Of a stretch of DNA of 64,000 nt, positions 38,391-46,407 are shown piece by piece. This DNA comes from an uncultured Lachnospiraceae bacterium (lineage in GTDB: Bacteria > Bacillota > Clostridia > Lachnospirales > Lachnospiraceae), in contig CAKRHP010000003.1 in NCBI GenBank assembly GCA_934339135.1, forward strand, positions 62,001-126,000. The letters run 5' to 3'. The position numbers were made by a program, and so were the translations under genes. The notes beneath the pieces are model-generated. The model had not been told where the DNA came from and made no database searches. It was given only the letters and a program-made list of their open reading frames with translations. Every line of letters starts with the position of its first letter. The stretch's first letter is position 1.

Positions 38391-38757
38391 AAACGGAAAA
38401 CAATATTATCGGGAAATTAAAACAATTTTCCCCTCAAAAGGCAAGAATGAACGTAGATTATTAAAAAGATACAAATCCCGGATCACTGAATTATGTGATG
38501 CCACTCCTGATATTACCTACGATGCTATCCTTCAGGAGCTCGGGACTCCCATTGATGTGATCACAGATTATTATGAAAACGTGGAAACAGATTATCTCAT
38601 GAAACGTCTACAGACCACAAAATTGATCCGTCATGTCATTTATATTATGCTGATCGTTACTTTACTATTATTGATCGTAAGCATTGCATTTAACTACAAA
38701 TTATATATTGATGCTACGCGTGCTATTCCAACGATACAGGAAACCATAATCAAATAA
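38383..38757 (+). CDS. Small single-span membrane protein coupled to PadR
   Basis: 124 residues. A charged cytoplasmic part (about 1-82, with KNERRLLKRYKSRITELCDATPDITYDAILQELGTP cut into helices) resembles the DUF1700/DUF6120-like companions of PadR regulators. One membrane span follows (about 84-106, VIYIMLIVTLLLLIVSIAF) and a short outer tail. It overlaps padR by eight bases, so the two are translated together. Function is unknown; sensing membrane state or holding PadR at the membrane are guesses. Confidence 0.75.
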   Translation: MNKNGKQYYREIKTIFPSKGKNERRLLKRYKSRITELCDATPDITYDAILQELGTPIDVITDYYENVETDYLMKRLQTTKLIRHVIYIMLIVTLLLLIVSIAFNYKLYIDATRAIPTIQETIIK

Positions 38758-38761
38758 AATG

Positions 38762-38794
38762 AAAATGCACTTAATCGGGATATAAGTGCATTTT
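38762..38794. terminator. Bidirectional terminator between PadR unit and ABC exporter
   Basis: Arms AAAATGCACTT (38762-38772) and AAGTGCATTTT (38784-38794) give T runs on both strands for the convergent transcripts. Confidence 0.85.
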
Positions 38795-38833
38795 ATTTTG
38801 TCTGTCATCCGCTTCCATTTTTTCGTCACTTTA

Positions 38834-39502
38834 CTATTTTATTAGTCCATCCTCCATCTCCAAAATATAATCCGCTCCCTCTGCCACATGCATATCGTGT
38901 GTAACGATCAGGCAGGTTTTATGAAACTCCCGATGAATCCGATGAAGAAGTTCCATGACTTCCCCGCTTGTCTTCTGATCCAGATTGCCGGTAGGCTCAT
39001 CACACAGAATGACCGCCGGATTATTGACCAGTGCCCGGGCAATCGCAACTCTCTGCTGCTGTCCACCGGAAAGCTGTGTCGGTGTGTGGTCCTGCCGCTC
39101 CAGGATTCCAAGCTGATCCATAAGCTTTTCCAGATACTCCCGGTCCGGCTTTTTTCCCGCCAGCATCATCGGCAGAGCAATATTTTCCCGGACACTCAAT
39201 TCATCCAGAAGCGAAAAATTCTGAAAAACAAATCCGATCTTCTCACTCCGCACTTTCGCTAACTGTTTTTCCCGGCAGGCACATAAATTCACTCCGTCAA
39301 TGATCACCTCGCCGGAGGTCGGCATATCCAGCCCCCCCAGACAATGCATCAGGGTAGATTTTCCACTTCCACTGGTTCCCGTCAGGGCAATAAATTTTCC
39401 CTCTTCCACTGACAGATTCACGCCCCGCAATGCCTCCACTTTCTGATCTCCCACCTGATAAATCTTATATAAATCCTTTGTTTGTAGTGCTGTTTTATTC
39501 AT
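38834..39502 (-). CDS. ABC exporter ATPase, MacB/LolD type (PadR-linked unit)
   Basis: 222 residues. Walker [10 protein letters not shown] (about residue 41), Q-loop [10 protein letters not shown], signature [14 protein letters not shown] (about 143), Walker [13 protein letters not shown] and H-loop VTHDMHVAE. This DEPTGNLD form is typical of ATPases that serve FtsX-type permeases in peptide, lipid or antibiotic export. It is read after the 992-residue permease gene, 51 bases upstream, with GAGGG at its start. Confidence 0.94.
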   Translation of the reverse strand: MNKTALQTKDLYKIYQVGDQKVEALRGVNLSVEEGKFIALTGTSGSGKSTLMHCLGGLDMPTSGEVIIDGVNLCACREKQLAKVRSEKIGFVFQNFSLLDELSVRENIALPMMLAGKKPDREYLEKLMDQLGILERQDHTPTQLSGGQQQRVAIARALVNNPAVILCDEPTGNLDQKTSGEVMELLHRIHREFHKTCLIVTHDMHVAEGADYILEMEDGLIK

Positions 39503-39553
39503 AAATTCCCTCTTTTCTGTTTATTGCTATCTGCTTTTGCCTCCTGCATCAAG

Positions 39554-42532
39554 TTAATAAGTATCCCTGCGTATGGTTTCCGATACACTTTGTTTCCGGA
39601 TATAATAAATCTGCGGCAACATTGCAAGCAGTGTTAAGAGAAGCACTTCTCCTGTCATGGTGAACAGCACAGCCACCGGATGATATCCAAAGAGATTATA
39701 AATATATGGAACTTCATAATACCATTGCCCATTCACGATACCGTCTTCTCCCCAGGCTCCACTTTCTAACTGTTTCCTGATAAAGAGAAAAAACATCTGG
39801 CACAAGGAGACCGGAATCAGAGAGACAACTGCACCGATCAGAGGATTGATGAGATTCTGCTTCATAATAAGACCTTCCAGACTGTTCAATGGCATTCCAA
39901 GTGCCCTGAGCTTCGCAATCGTCCGGGAATTTCTCTGTATCCGGCTGTAAAATTTAATTCCCGCCGCGGCAATTCCCAGCACGATCAGCATTCCCATCAT
40001 GATGTAGCATAAAAACATCGTATCCCCGATATTCTGCTGCATTCTTTTATGAATCTCATACGTGGAATTGTAAGATATCCCCTTGCATTTTCCAAATGCC
40101 TGATACCATTCCTGATCAACTTTGGAGAGGTCAGCATTTTTGTTCAGATCAAAATCCACCTCGGTATAAAGCTGATCCGGAAGTCCCCATTTTTCGAAAG
40201 ACTGCGGCATACACACCATGGTCATTGCATAGTTCTCTGCATCCGCCTCCCCCCAGGTTGGTGACGGCGGCTCTCCGTCCAGAACATCAGAATACGGAAT
40301 ACAGAACCGTTTCAGCAGCTTTTCATCATTCAGCATCACAACGGCACCGATCTTCGTCCTGATATTTTTCCGTTTTCCGACAGCATAAGCAGTCAGCTCC
40401 ACCCGTTTTCCAAAATCGGGTTCTGTGACCATCTTTTTATACACCGGATTCAGGTGATACCTCTGCGGTCGAAATGAACTGAACATGTATTGTTCTTCCT
40501 GTTCTGTTAATGCAATATCGCTGACCGGAAGAGTGTCTCCCGGCTGAAACACATTCATAATATCGTACTGCATATTTTTCGGGATCACAATGAGGACTTC
40601 CTCCCCACTTTTTATCTTTTCCGGATCGATCGTTCCCTCATCAATATAATCCGACAGCAGCTTTAAGTCTTCCTCCTGTACACCGACGGACGGCAGGGAA
40701 TAAATCTTCTCGTCCGCAGTATATCCCGTGTTTTTGATCCTTGCTTCCTGTGCCTCATAAAGGGCGTTTCGGAATTTGTTTTTTGAGGCAGACAACGTCC
40801 GCAGGCTCAGATAATCAGGCATCCTTTTGTCATCCTTTTTGGTATAAGCCAGACGGGTCGATTTATTGACGATCCGGGCAAAGGAATTTTTGATCTCCTT
40901 TTTCCTGCGAAATTGCTCATAGATTTCCGGCTCAATGCCATAATCATGATGATTTTCCACTGCAAAATCATACAGGGATGCCTGCTTTGTTTTTTCCGCC
41001 GTATAATACCATTCATCAAGTCCGGCTTCTTCCAGAGTCGCTTTTTCTTCCACATTATTTTTATCTGCCAGTGCATGAAAATAGTTGTATCCAAGGAAAC
41101 AGGTCCCCATCAGGACACAGAGAATGATCAGAACCGCAGGATCATGAAAGGAAATCCTTGCTCCCACCAGTCTGCGCCAGCTATATCTGGAAAGCTTGAC
41201 CCTTCTTTGTTTCTTTTTACGCTTCTTGACGGAATACCTGTGATCCATCAATGCGATCGGTGTCATTTTCCCCATTCGGATCAGTGGAAACACAATGGAG
41301 ATCATACTGCTGGCCATCATAACCACCAACGCATAGATCCACGGAGAAACAGTCACGGATTCCACATATACTCCCGGATGAAAGCCAAGGGGAAGATCTA
41401 TCCCATAAACCGGACACACCACCCGGACCAGTAAGATATGTACAAGGCCCCCAAGAACGATACCAACTCCTGTAAAACACAGGACCAAAATGAACAGTTC
41501 CACAAACAGATATATACATACTCTGGTCCGGGTCATGCCAATGCTGCGAAGAACCGCCGCTTCTTTGGAACGGTCCTCCAAAAGACTTCGTATCATACTG
41601 ACAACGGAAATCGTTACAACAACAAACATCAGCACCCCAAATAAAGGAATGACCACAGAGGAATAAAAATCTTTCCAGACATCTCCGTTTTTTAAAGCCT
41701 TCAAAGCATTTTCTACTGTCATCTCTCCGTATTGATTGGAAATCTGTGCAGTAATCCCCAGGATATAAGAAAAAGCAAAAGATCTTCCAAACACGACATC
41801 ATACCCTTTCAGATGTTTCAGTCCGCTTTTGCCAAGCCGCGTAACCAGTTTATCCGTATCCCGGTCCGCCTGAATAAAAGCTGTGACGTAGTCACTATGA
41901 AAGCGATCCGCCATGCTATCCGAAACACAGATTGTCGGCATGACATAATCCTCCAACTCCTCTCTGTCCGGATATCTGTAATATCCTCCCCAGACACCCT
42001 CCGCAGATATCTGGAAAATCCCGCTTATGGTAAACTTCTTTTCCATAAACTTCTTCTTTTTGTAGTCAAAAAGAAGAAGCTTCACCGTACTTCCGGGCAC
42101 CGGTGCCACACCAAGCTCCTTTGCTTTCCCTGCATCAACTGCTATTTCATTTTCCTTTACCGGATAGGTTCCTTTCACGCAGGACATATGATACATTTCA
42201 ATGGAAGCGGTATCCGGAAAGGAGATCACCTTGTAGTCAGCGCTTTCGCTCCCATCCGCTCCGGCATACCCCAGTTCCCGGTAGTATCCACAGCCATCCA
42301 CATCCTTATTGTCTGCAATTTTTTCTACATCCTGCTGTGTCACTTCATAAAATACCACATCATAATTTCCCAGCATATCCAGTTCCCGGTTCAGCAGACG
42401 CATTTTGTCACTGCGGATAAAAAGCGCCGTAAGACAGAGAACCGCTGCTCCCATAACGATCATAGTGATCAGGGTCAGAAGTCTCTTCCAGTGCTCTCTC
42501 CAGTATTTTACTGATAACTTCAAAAAAATCAT
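39554..42532 (-). CDS. FtsX-type ABC exporter permease, 992 residues (PadR-linked unit)
   Basis: A long two-halved FtsX permease: span 1 at about 18-40, an extracytoplasmic domain, three spans at about 290-420 (VVTISVVSMIRSLLEDRSKEAAVLRSIGMTR is the FtsX signature loop), a second unit with a span at about 470-490, a large outer domain (about 495-850) and three final spans. The repeated 'TIAKLRALGMPLNSLEGLIMKQ' near residue 880 marks the second FtsX half. It should form a full transporter with the ATPase encoded next. Substrate unknown; the PadR-linked promoter suggests an inducible defence or detoxification exporter. Confidence 0.92.
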   Translation of the reverse strand: MIFLKLSVKYWREHWKRLLTLITMIVMGAAVLCLTALFIRSDKMRLLNRELDMLGNYDVVFYEVTQQDVEKIADNKDVDGCGYYRELGYAGADGSESADYKVISFPDTASIEMYHMSCVKGTYPVKENEIAVDAGKAKELGVAPVPGSTVKLLLFDYKKKKFMEKKFTISGIFQISAEGVWGGYYRYPDREELEDYVMPTICVSDSMADRFHSDYVTAFIQADRDTDKLVTRLGKSGLKHLKGYDVVFGRSFAFSYILGITAQISNQYGEMTVENALKALKNGDVWKDFYSSVVIPLFGVLMFVVVTISVVSMIRSLLEDRSKEAAVLRSIGMTRTRVCIYLFVELFILVLCFTGVGIVLGGLVHILLVRVVCPVYGIDLPLGFHPGVYVESVTVSPWIYALVVMMASSMISIVFPLIRMGKMTPIALMDHRYSVKKRKKKQRRVKLSRYSWRRLVGARISFHDPAVLIILCVLMGTCFLGYNYFHALADKNNVEEKATLEEAGLDEWYYTAEKTKQASLYDFAVENHHDYGIEPEIYEQFRRKKEIKNSFARIVNKSTRLAYTKKDDKRMPDYLSLRTLSASKNKFRNALYEAQEARIKNTGYTADEKIYSLPSVGVQEEDLKLLSDYIDEGTIDPEKIKSGEEVLIVIPKNMQYDIMNVFQPGDTLPVSDIALTEQEEQYMFSSFRPQRYHLNPVYKKMVTEPDFGKRVELTAYAVGKRKNIRTKIGAVVMLNDEKLLKRFCIPYSDVLDGEPPSPTWGEADAENYAMTMVCMPQSFEKWGLPDQLYTEVDFDLNKNADLSKVDQEWYQAFGKCKGISYNSTYEIHKRMQQNIGDTMFLCYIMMGMLIVLGIAAAGIKFYSRIQRNSRTIAKLRALGMPLNSLEGLIMKQNLINPLIGAVVSLIPVSLCQMFFLFIRKQLESGAWGEDGIVNGQWYYEVPYIYNLFGYHPVAVLFTMTGEVLLLTLLAMLPQIYYIRKQSVSETIRRDTY

Positions 42533-42603
42533 GCCACACCCCCATCCTACACAATTAATTGTGCCTTGCTTAAAATGTTCACATCGTCCGATGATCTATT
42601 CAC

Positions 42604-42658
42604 AGTATAGCAAGCGTATATTTTAAAGTCAATAACTATTTAGATTATCTAAATAGTT
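42604..42658 (-). promoter_or_regulatory. Promoter with perfect palindromic operator for the PadR-linked exporter
   Basis: Minus strand: -35 TTGACT (42627-42632), 17-base spacer, -10 TATACT (42604-42609). Directly upstream, one base away, is a perfect palindrome with 12-bp arms AACTATTTAGAT and ATCTAAATAGTT around one central base (42634-42658). The predicted 65-base leader also holds a palindrome CACAATTAATTGTG (42550-42563). The related site before padR points to PadR as the binding protein. Confidence 0.78.
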
Positions 42659-42725
42659 TAAATAGCAATCTCTACTTTTATGTCACTCTCATAAAACCAT
42701 ATCCCCATTCCAATGCAGACACAAA

Positions 42726-42765
42726 AAGACCGCCAACGCATTAACTCTAATGCATCGACGGTCTT
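42726..42765 (-). terminator. Terminator after the second ABC exporter unit
   Basis: Minus-strand hairpin with outer arms AAGACCG/CGGTCTT and an inner GATGCATT/AATGCGTT pairing (42726-42765), followed by TTTTTGT; it lies 22 bases after the permease stop. Confidence 0.85.
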
Positions 42766-42786
42766 AAATTCTTCAATCTCTTTACC

Positions 42787-45078
42787 TCAATTTCCGGCAT
42801 CCTTTGTCACATCCCTGATAGTAAATCCCAGACTGGCTGCAAGCAAAAGCAGATATCCGGTGATCCCTGCCACATTCTTCCAGTAAACCTGAATACTGCT
42901 TCCGTTGATCACGCCATCCCGGAATATATTCCGTATTGCCATATCGCCCATCAGAATCCCCGCTGCAATTCCTGCCAGCAGATAAATTCCAATCTGTATC
43001 CAGGCAACCGCATAAAGCTTTCTCTCGGAAAAGCCCAGTGTTCGTAAAGTCTGAAATTCTTTTCGTCTGGAATAAAGCATTCCTCTTGCCGAATTGAGCC
43101 AGCCAATTCCTGCGACAAGACTAAGAATTCCAAGCACCAGCCGGATCATTACGGACCTCTGCTGAAAGATCTGATCTGCCTGCTTCATCCTGTCACGACA
43201 GTCGAGCCATGTGATCTGTTGGTTTTCCCGGGAGATCTCCTCCAGTACCGTTTTTACCGGGTCCTGATATCCCCAGATATAAAAGAATGCCTCCTCGATT
43301 CCTCCCCGATTTGGATCTGCTGCTTCTTTTTCACTCAAGTCGTTCACATCAATATAAGTTTGGTTATCCGTATCCAAACCTGCCATGAAGTTATTAGCTG
43401 CCTCCAAGATCACATATGTCTTTTTCTTTTTGAGCAGACCGGAGCCCAGAGTGATCTTGTCTCCCTCATGATATCCCTTGCTTTTCAGGGTTTCCGGAGT
43501 CATGACAATATAGTCCGTTTTGTCCCCTTTGAGTTTATTTTTATAAAAAGAGGCATTGATCCGGAAATATTCCTCAAGATCCGTTGCATACAAAACTCTG
43601 ATATTATCCGGTATATTTTTGCATCCCCATGAATTTATCCGGATCTGATAATAACAGGCAGTTTCCGCCTCGTTTCGGATCCGGTCGGCATACTTCCGGA
43701 CCTGATCAAAGGAAATCCCCTGCGTATCCTCCTCCCATTCTGCCATATAGTCTGCTTCATGGGTAACAGATTTCACATAGGACATATCATTCATCCGGAG
43801 AAGCTCCAGAAAACTCAGCCCCACATAAGAAAACATGGTAAGAAGTGCAATGATCAAAATAATAAAAAAATTCTGTGCAAGTTTTGGCAAAGCCAGCTTT
43901 ACTGCCAGATATCCCGGTGTGCCGATGATTCGGCGAAGCCATGTCATACGTGGTCTGAAATGGCTTACCTTATGACTTCCTGTTTCCTGAAATACCTGGA
44001 TCGGCAGTACATTCTGACCACAAATAAAAAAGAACAGCACAATGCCATTAAACAATACAAAGATCAGACCGGTAATTCCAAAGAGACTTCCCCACTCAAT
44101 CGTTACGTTTCCTTCAAAAAGATTTAATTTGTCATTGAGCAGAGACAATAGACAGTGATCCAGCAACACAGTGCAAAGCATCCCCAGACCACAGCCGATC
44201 AGACTTAAAAATAACGACATCACACTGAAAAACAGGGATATCTGTTTCCTTGATGCACCAACTGTACGCATCACTGCCATATCACGCCGGTATTTTCGAA
44301 GATATTCGTGGAAATTGCTGACAATAAACATGCCACTGATCAATACTACAATACCGGAAAGCATCTGTATCATTGCCTGAAAGATTTTGAACAATTTCTT
44401 CACCGTTTCATCCTCTTTCACCGCAAACACGGAAAAATCTTCGGACATTTTCTCCAAACGGCTGCCAACCTCCGAAGTCTCCTTATCCGGGCACTGCAGA
44501 AGCATATAATTACACTTTCCACTGTCGTCTCCCAGGAATTTATGAAGAGCATCCCGCTCCATGATCACCATACACATTCTCTGATCTGTAAAAGAATCAT
44601 TTCGAAGAATCTCTCCTACTTCTAATGTCTTTCCGTTGATCTGAAATGTATCTCCCTGCCCTGCCTGATATTTTCTTGCCAGATATTCATTGACAACTAC
44701 TTTGCTGCCCTTTACCGGAAAAGAATATTTATAACGGCTCCGGTTGATGGCATCATCCTTCACTCCCAGTGCATAAATATCCGGATCTCCCTCAAGCTCC
44801 CGGTAAAAGCCGTCCGTATCCCCCGTGACCTGACTTAGTTCTTTGATCTTTTTTATTTCCTCTGACGTAAAATATCTTCCATCCTCCGTGGAAACTCCTA
44901 TCTGATAATCTCCATACTCTTCCAGAATGCCTTCTTGATATTTCTGCTTTGCATTTGCCGAAAGCTGAAACATGCTGACACACAAAAAATCTGCAAAAAA
45001 GATACTTAAAATACAGGATATTGTTAAAAACCGGCTTCTTTTCAGAAACGCGGCAGAAATTCTGACAATATAACGCAT
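42787..45078 (-). CDS. FtsX-type ABC exporter permease, 763 residues
   Basis: Membrane spans near residues 15-37, 235-260, 285-310, 340-365, 405-425, then 650-670, 695-715 and 735-755, with two outer domains between them. FtsX loops are NFHEYLRKYRRDMAVMRTVGASRKQI (about 265) and LYSRRKEFQTLRTLGFSERKL (about 675). The layout is that of BceB/SalY-like two-unit permeases, though without an adjacent two-component system. It follows its ATPase gene by four bases, so the pair is surely one unit. Substrate unknown. Confidence 0.92.
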   Translation of the reverse strand: MRYIVRISAAFLKRSRFLTISCILSIFFADFLCVSMFQLSANAKQKYQEGILEEYGDYQIGVSTEDGRYFTSEEIKKIKELSQVTGDTDGFYRELEGDPDIYALGVKDDAINRSRYKYSFPVKGSKVVVNEYLARKYQAGQGDTFQINGKTLEVGEILRNDSFTDQRMCMVIMERDALHKFLGDDSGKCNYMLLQCPDKETSEVGSRLEKMSEDFSVFAVKEDETVKKLFKIFQAMIQMLSGIVVLISGMFIVSNFHEYLRKYRRDMAVMRTVGASRKQISLFFSVMSLFLSLIGCGLGMLCTVLLDHCLLSLLNDKLNLFEGNVTIEWGSLFGITGLIFVLFNGIVLFFFICGQNVLPIQVFQETGSHKVSHFRPRMTWLRRIIGTPGYLAVKLALPKLAQNFFIILIIALLTMFSYVGLSFLELLRMNDMSYVKSVTHEADYMAEWEEDTQGISFDQVRKYADRIRNEAETACYYQIRINSWGCKNIPDNIRVLYATDLEEYFRINASFYKNKLKGDKTDYIVMTPETLKSKGYHEGDKITLGSGLLKKKKTYVILEAANNFMAGLDTDNQTYIDVNDLSEKEAADPNRGGIEEAFFYIWGYQDPVKTVLEEISRENQQITWLDCRDRMKQADQIFQQRSVMIRLVLGILSLVAGIGWLNSARGMLYSRRKEFQTLRTLGFSERKLYAVAWIQIGIYLLAGIAAGILMGDMAIRNIFRDGVINGSSIQVYWKNVAGITGYLLLLAASLGFTIRDVTKDAGN

Positions 45079-45082
45079 GCCG

Positions 45083-45847
45083 TCACCGTCCCTTCTTCAG
45101 GGACAATGTCTTAAATTTATCGACAATATGATCCATATCATCTCCGTTTTTCCGGCAACGATACTCATCACAGACCTGTCCGTCATGCAAAAACAGGATA
45201 CGATCCGTATATCCTGCCACCATGGCATCATGTGTCACAATAATAATGCTGTGATCCTGTTCCTGCTGCAGCTCCAGAAATAGCTGCATGATTTCAATAG
45301 AGGTATTGTAATCCAGATTGCCGGTGGGTTCATCTGCCAGTAACAGCTTCGGTTCCGTGATCAATGCCCTCGCAATAGCAACCCGCTGACGCTGTCCGCC
45401 GGATAGCTCCGTGATGGCATTCTTTTTCTTTTTCAGGATTCCCACCTTCTCTAACATCCGATCTGTCTTTTCCCAGATCACACGATTCTTTTCCCCGGCA
45501 AGCATCAGAGGCAGTGCCACATTTTCCTCTACCGTCAGGTCCTGGATCAGGTTAAAATCCTGAAAAATAAAACCAATCTGTTCTGCCCTGATTTTGGTAG
45601 CCGCCGGTTCCGTTCCATAGTCCTCCCGCAGCTCCCCATTCAGCCAGATTTCTCCCTTATCGGCTGCATCCATTGCTCCAAGGATATGTAACAGCGTGCT
45701 TTTTCCGGAGCCGCTGCTTCCCATCACGGCAAGCATTTCCCCCTGTTCCAGCGATAGTGACACTCCCCGCAAAGCTTCGAAGGATTCCTTCCCTGTGGTA
45801 TAACTCTTATAAAGATTATCCGCTTTTAATATAACGTTTTTACTCAT
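45083..45847 (-). CDS. ABC exporter ATPase (second unit)
   Basis: 254 residues. Walker A GSSGSGKST (about residue 42), signature [14 protein letters not shown], Walker [14 protein letters not shown]-loop VTHDAMVAGY; MacB/BceA type. The open frame runs to 45874 but the ATG at 45847 (MSKNVILKADNLYKSY) has GAGGG seven bases upstream. The start overlaps the stop of a 24-codon leader peptide, which suggests coupled translation. Confidence 0.94.
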   Translation of the reverse strand: MSKNVILKADNLYKSYTTGKESFEALRGVSLSLEQGEMLAVMGSSGSGKSTLLHILGAMDAADKGEIWLNGELREDYGTEPAATKIRAEQIGFIFQDFNLIQDLTVEENVALPLMLAGEKNRVIWEKTDRMLEKVGILKKKKNAITELSGGQRQRVAIARALITEPKLLLADEPTGNLDYNTSIEIMQLFLELQQEQDHSIIIVTHDAMVAGYTDRILFLHDGQVCDEYRCRKNGDDMDHIVDKFKTLSLKKGR

Positions 45848-45914
45848 GATATTTCCCTCTTTCATATTCGCCACGGTCCAGCAAATACAACGCCTTGTTA
45901 AATGATTGATTCAT
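45840..45914 (-). CDS. 24-residue leader peptide ahead of ABC ATPase
   Basis: ATG at 45914 with GGAGG eight bases upstream, 24 sense codons (MNQSFNKALYLLDRGEYER... ) and a TAA that overlaps the ATPase start codon region. The peptide is polar with no membrane span. Good ribosome site, intact frame and overlap suggest it is translated and may couple or regulate expression of the exporter; it might instead be the remnant of a longer upstream gene. Confidence 0.5.
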   Translation of the reverse strand: MNQSFNKALYLLDRGEYERGKYHE

Positions 45915-46047
45915 CTCTGTTGCCTCCAATTCCAATAATAAATTAACTACAAGTCCCATGTGTTAAATTTAGTTTATCATATAAAATATTACGCCACAAC
46001 AAAATATTCCAACATTTTTAGAGTATGCTATCACAATGTCCTTTGCA

Positions 46048-46076
46048 TTGAACGTTTGTTCTGTGTATGATATAAT
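46048..46076 (+). promoter_or_regulatory. Promoter of the small toxin mRNA
   Basis: -35 TTGAAC (46048-46053), exact 17-base spacer, -10 TATAAT (46071-46076). Start expected near 46083, 75 bases before the peptide ATG. Confidence 0.8.
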
Positions 46077-46157
46077 GAAATTGTATACTCGAAAAGGAAG
46101 TAGGATGTGAATTTCCGATGTTATGCCCTCTAGTATTACGAGAGAGGGATGATGCCA

Positions 46158-46244
46158 ATGAACACATTAGAAGTGCTTACACTTTTATTAGTTGTTTTTG
46201 CGGCTCTATCTTACATAGATAACCATAACAACAAAAAGAAATAG
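46158..46244 (+). CDS. Small hydrophobic peptide, type I toxin (holin-like)
   Basis: 28 residues: MNTLEVLTLLLVVFAALSYI and then a polar end with three Lys. One membrane span (about 4-20) and a basic tail are the pattern of type I toxins of the TxpA/BsrG/'putative holin-like toxin' kind, which depolarise the membrane when overproduced. The ribosome site GAGGG (46144-46148) lies in a hairpin CCCTCT/AGAGGG (46126-46148), a typical translational lock for such mRNAs. Two in-frame ATGs at 46149 and 46152 are too close to that site. An upstream ATG-TGA pair follows AAGGAAGTAGG at 46104. A ~285-base transcript ends at a strong terminator, and a convergent antisense RNA covers its 3' part. Confidence 0.75.
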   Translation: MNTLEVLTLLLVVFAALSYIDNHNNKKK

Positions 46245-46321
46245 CATCCCACCGCCTAAAGTGAATGCTATTTCATAGTTGCAACTGAGGGCAATCGGAT
46301 AACACATCCGATAACCTTTCT
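46232..46321 (-). ncRNA. Antisense RNA antitoxin to the small peptide mRNA
   Basis: Predicted ~90-base RNA from the minus-strand promoter at 46328-46356 to a Rho-independent terminator formed by AAATAGCAT/ATGCTATTT (46239-46273) followed by CTTTTTG. It is complementary to the last four codons and 3' untranslated part of the peptide mRNA. It contains a hairpin ATCGGAT/ATCCGAT with a 5-base loop (46294-46312), a plausible kissing site. This 3'-overlap arrangement is the same as in TxpA/RatA-type systems. Confidence 0.68.
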
Positions 46322-46327
46322 AAGTAG

Positions 46328-46356
46328 ATTATACATCAGGGTACTTGTTCTTTCAA
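46328..46356 (-). promoter_or_regulatory. Promoter of the antisense RNA
   Basis: Minus strand: -35 TTGAAA (46351-46356), exact 17-base spacer, -10 TATAAT (46328-46333). It is embedded in the toxin mRNA's terminator. Confidence 0.78.
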
Positions 46357-46368
46357 GTACCCTTTTTT
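46339..46368 (+). terminator. Terminator of the toxin mRNA
   Basis: Perfect 9-bp arms GGGTACTTG (46339-46347) and CAAGTACCC (46354-46362) followed by six T on the plus strand. There is no T run on the minus strand. Confidence 0.92.
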
Positions 46369-46407
46369 AGCAGACCTTGTTTTTCTGGCGTCACTGCCTT
46401 TTTCACA

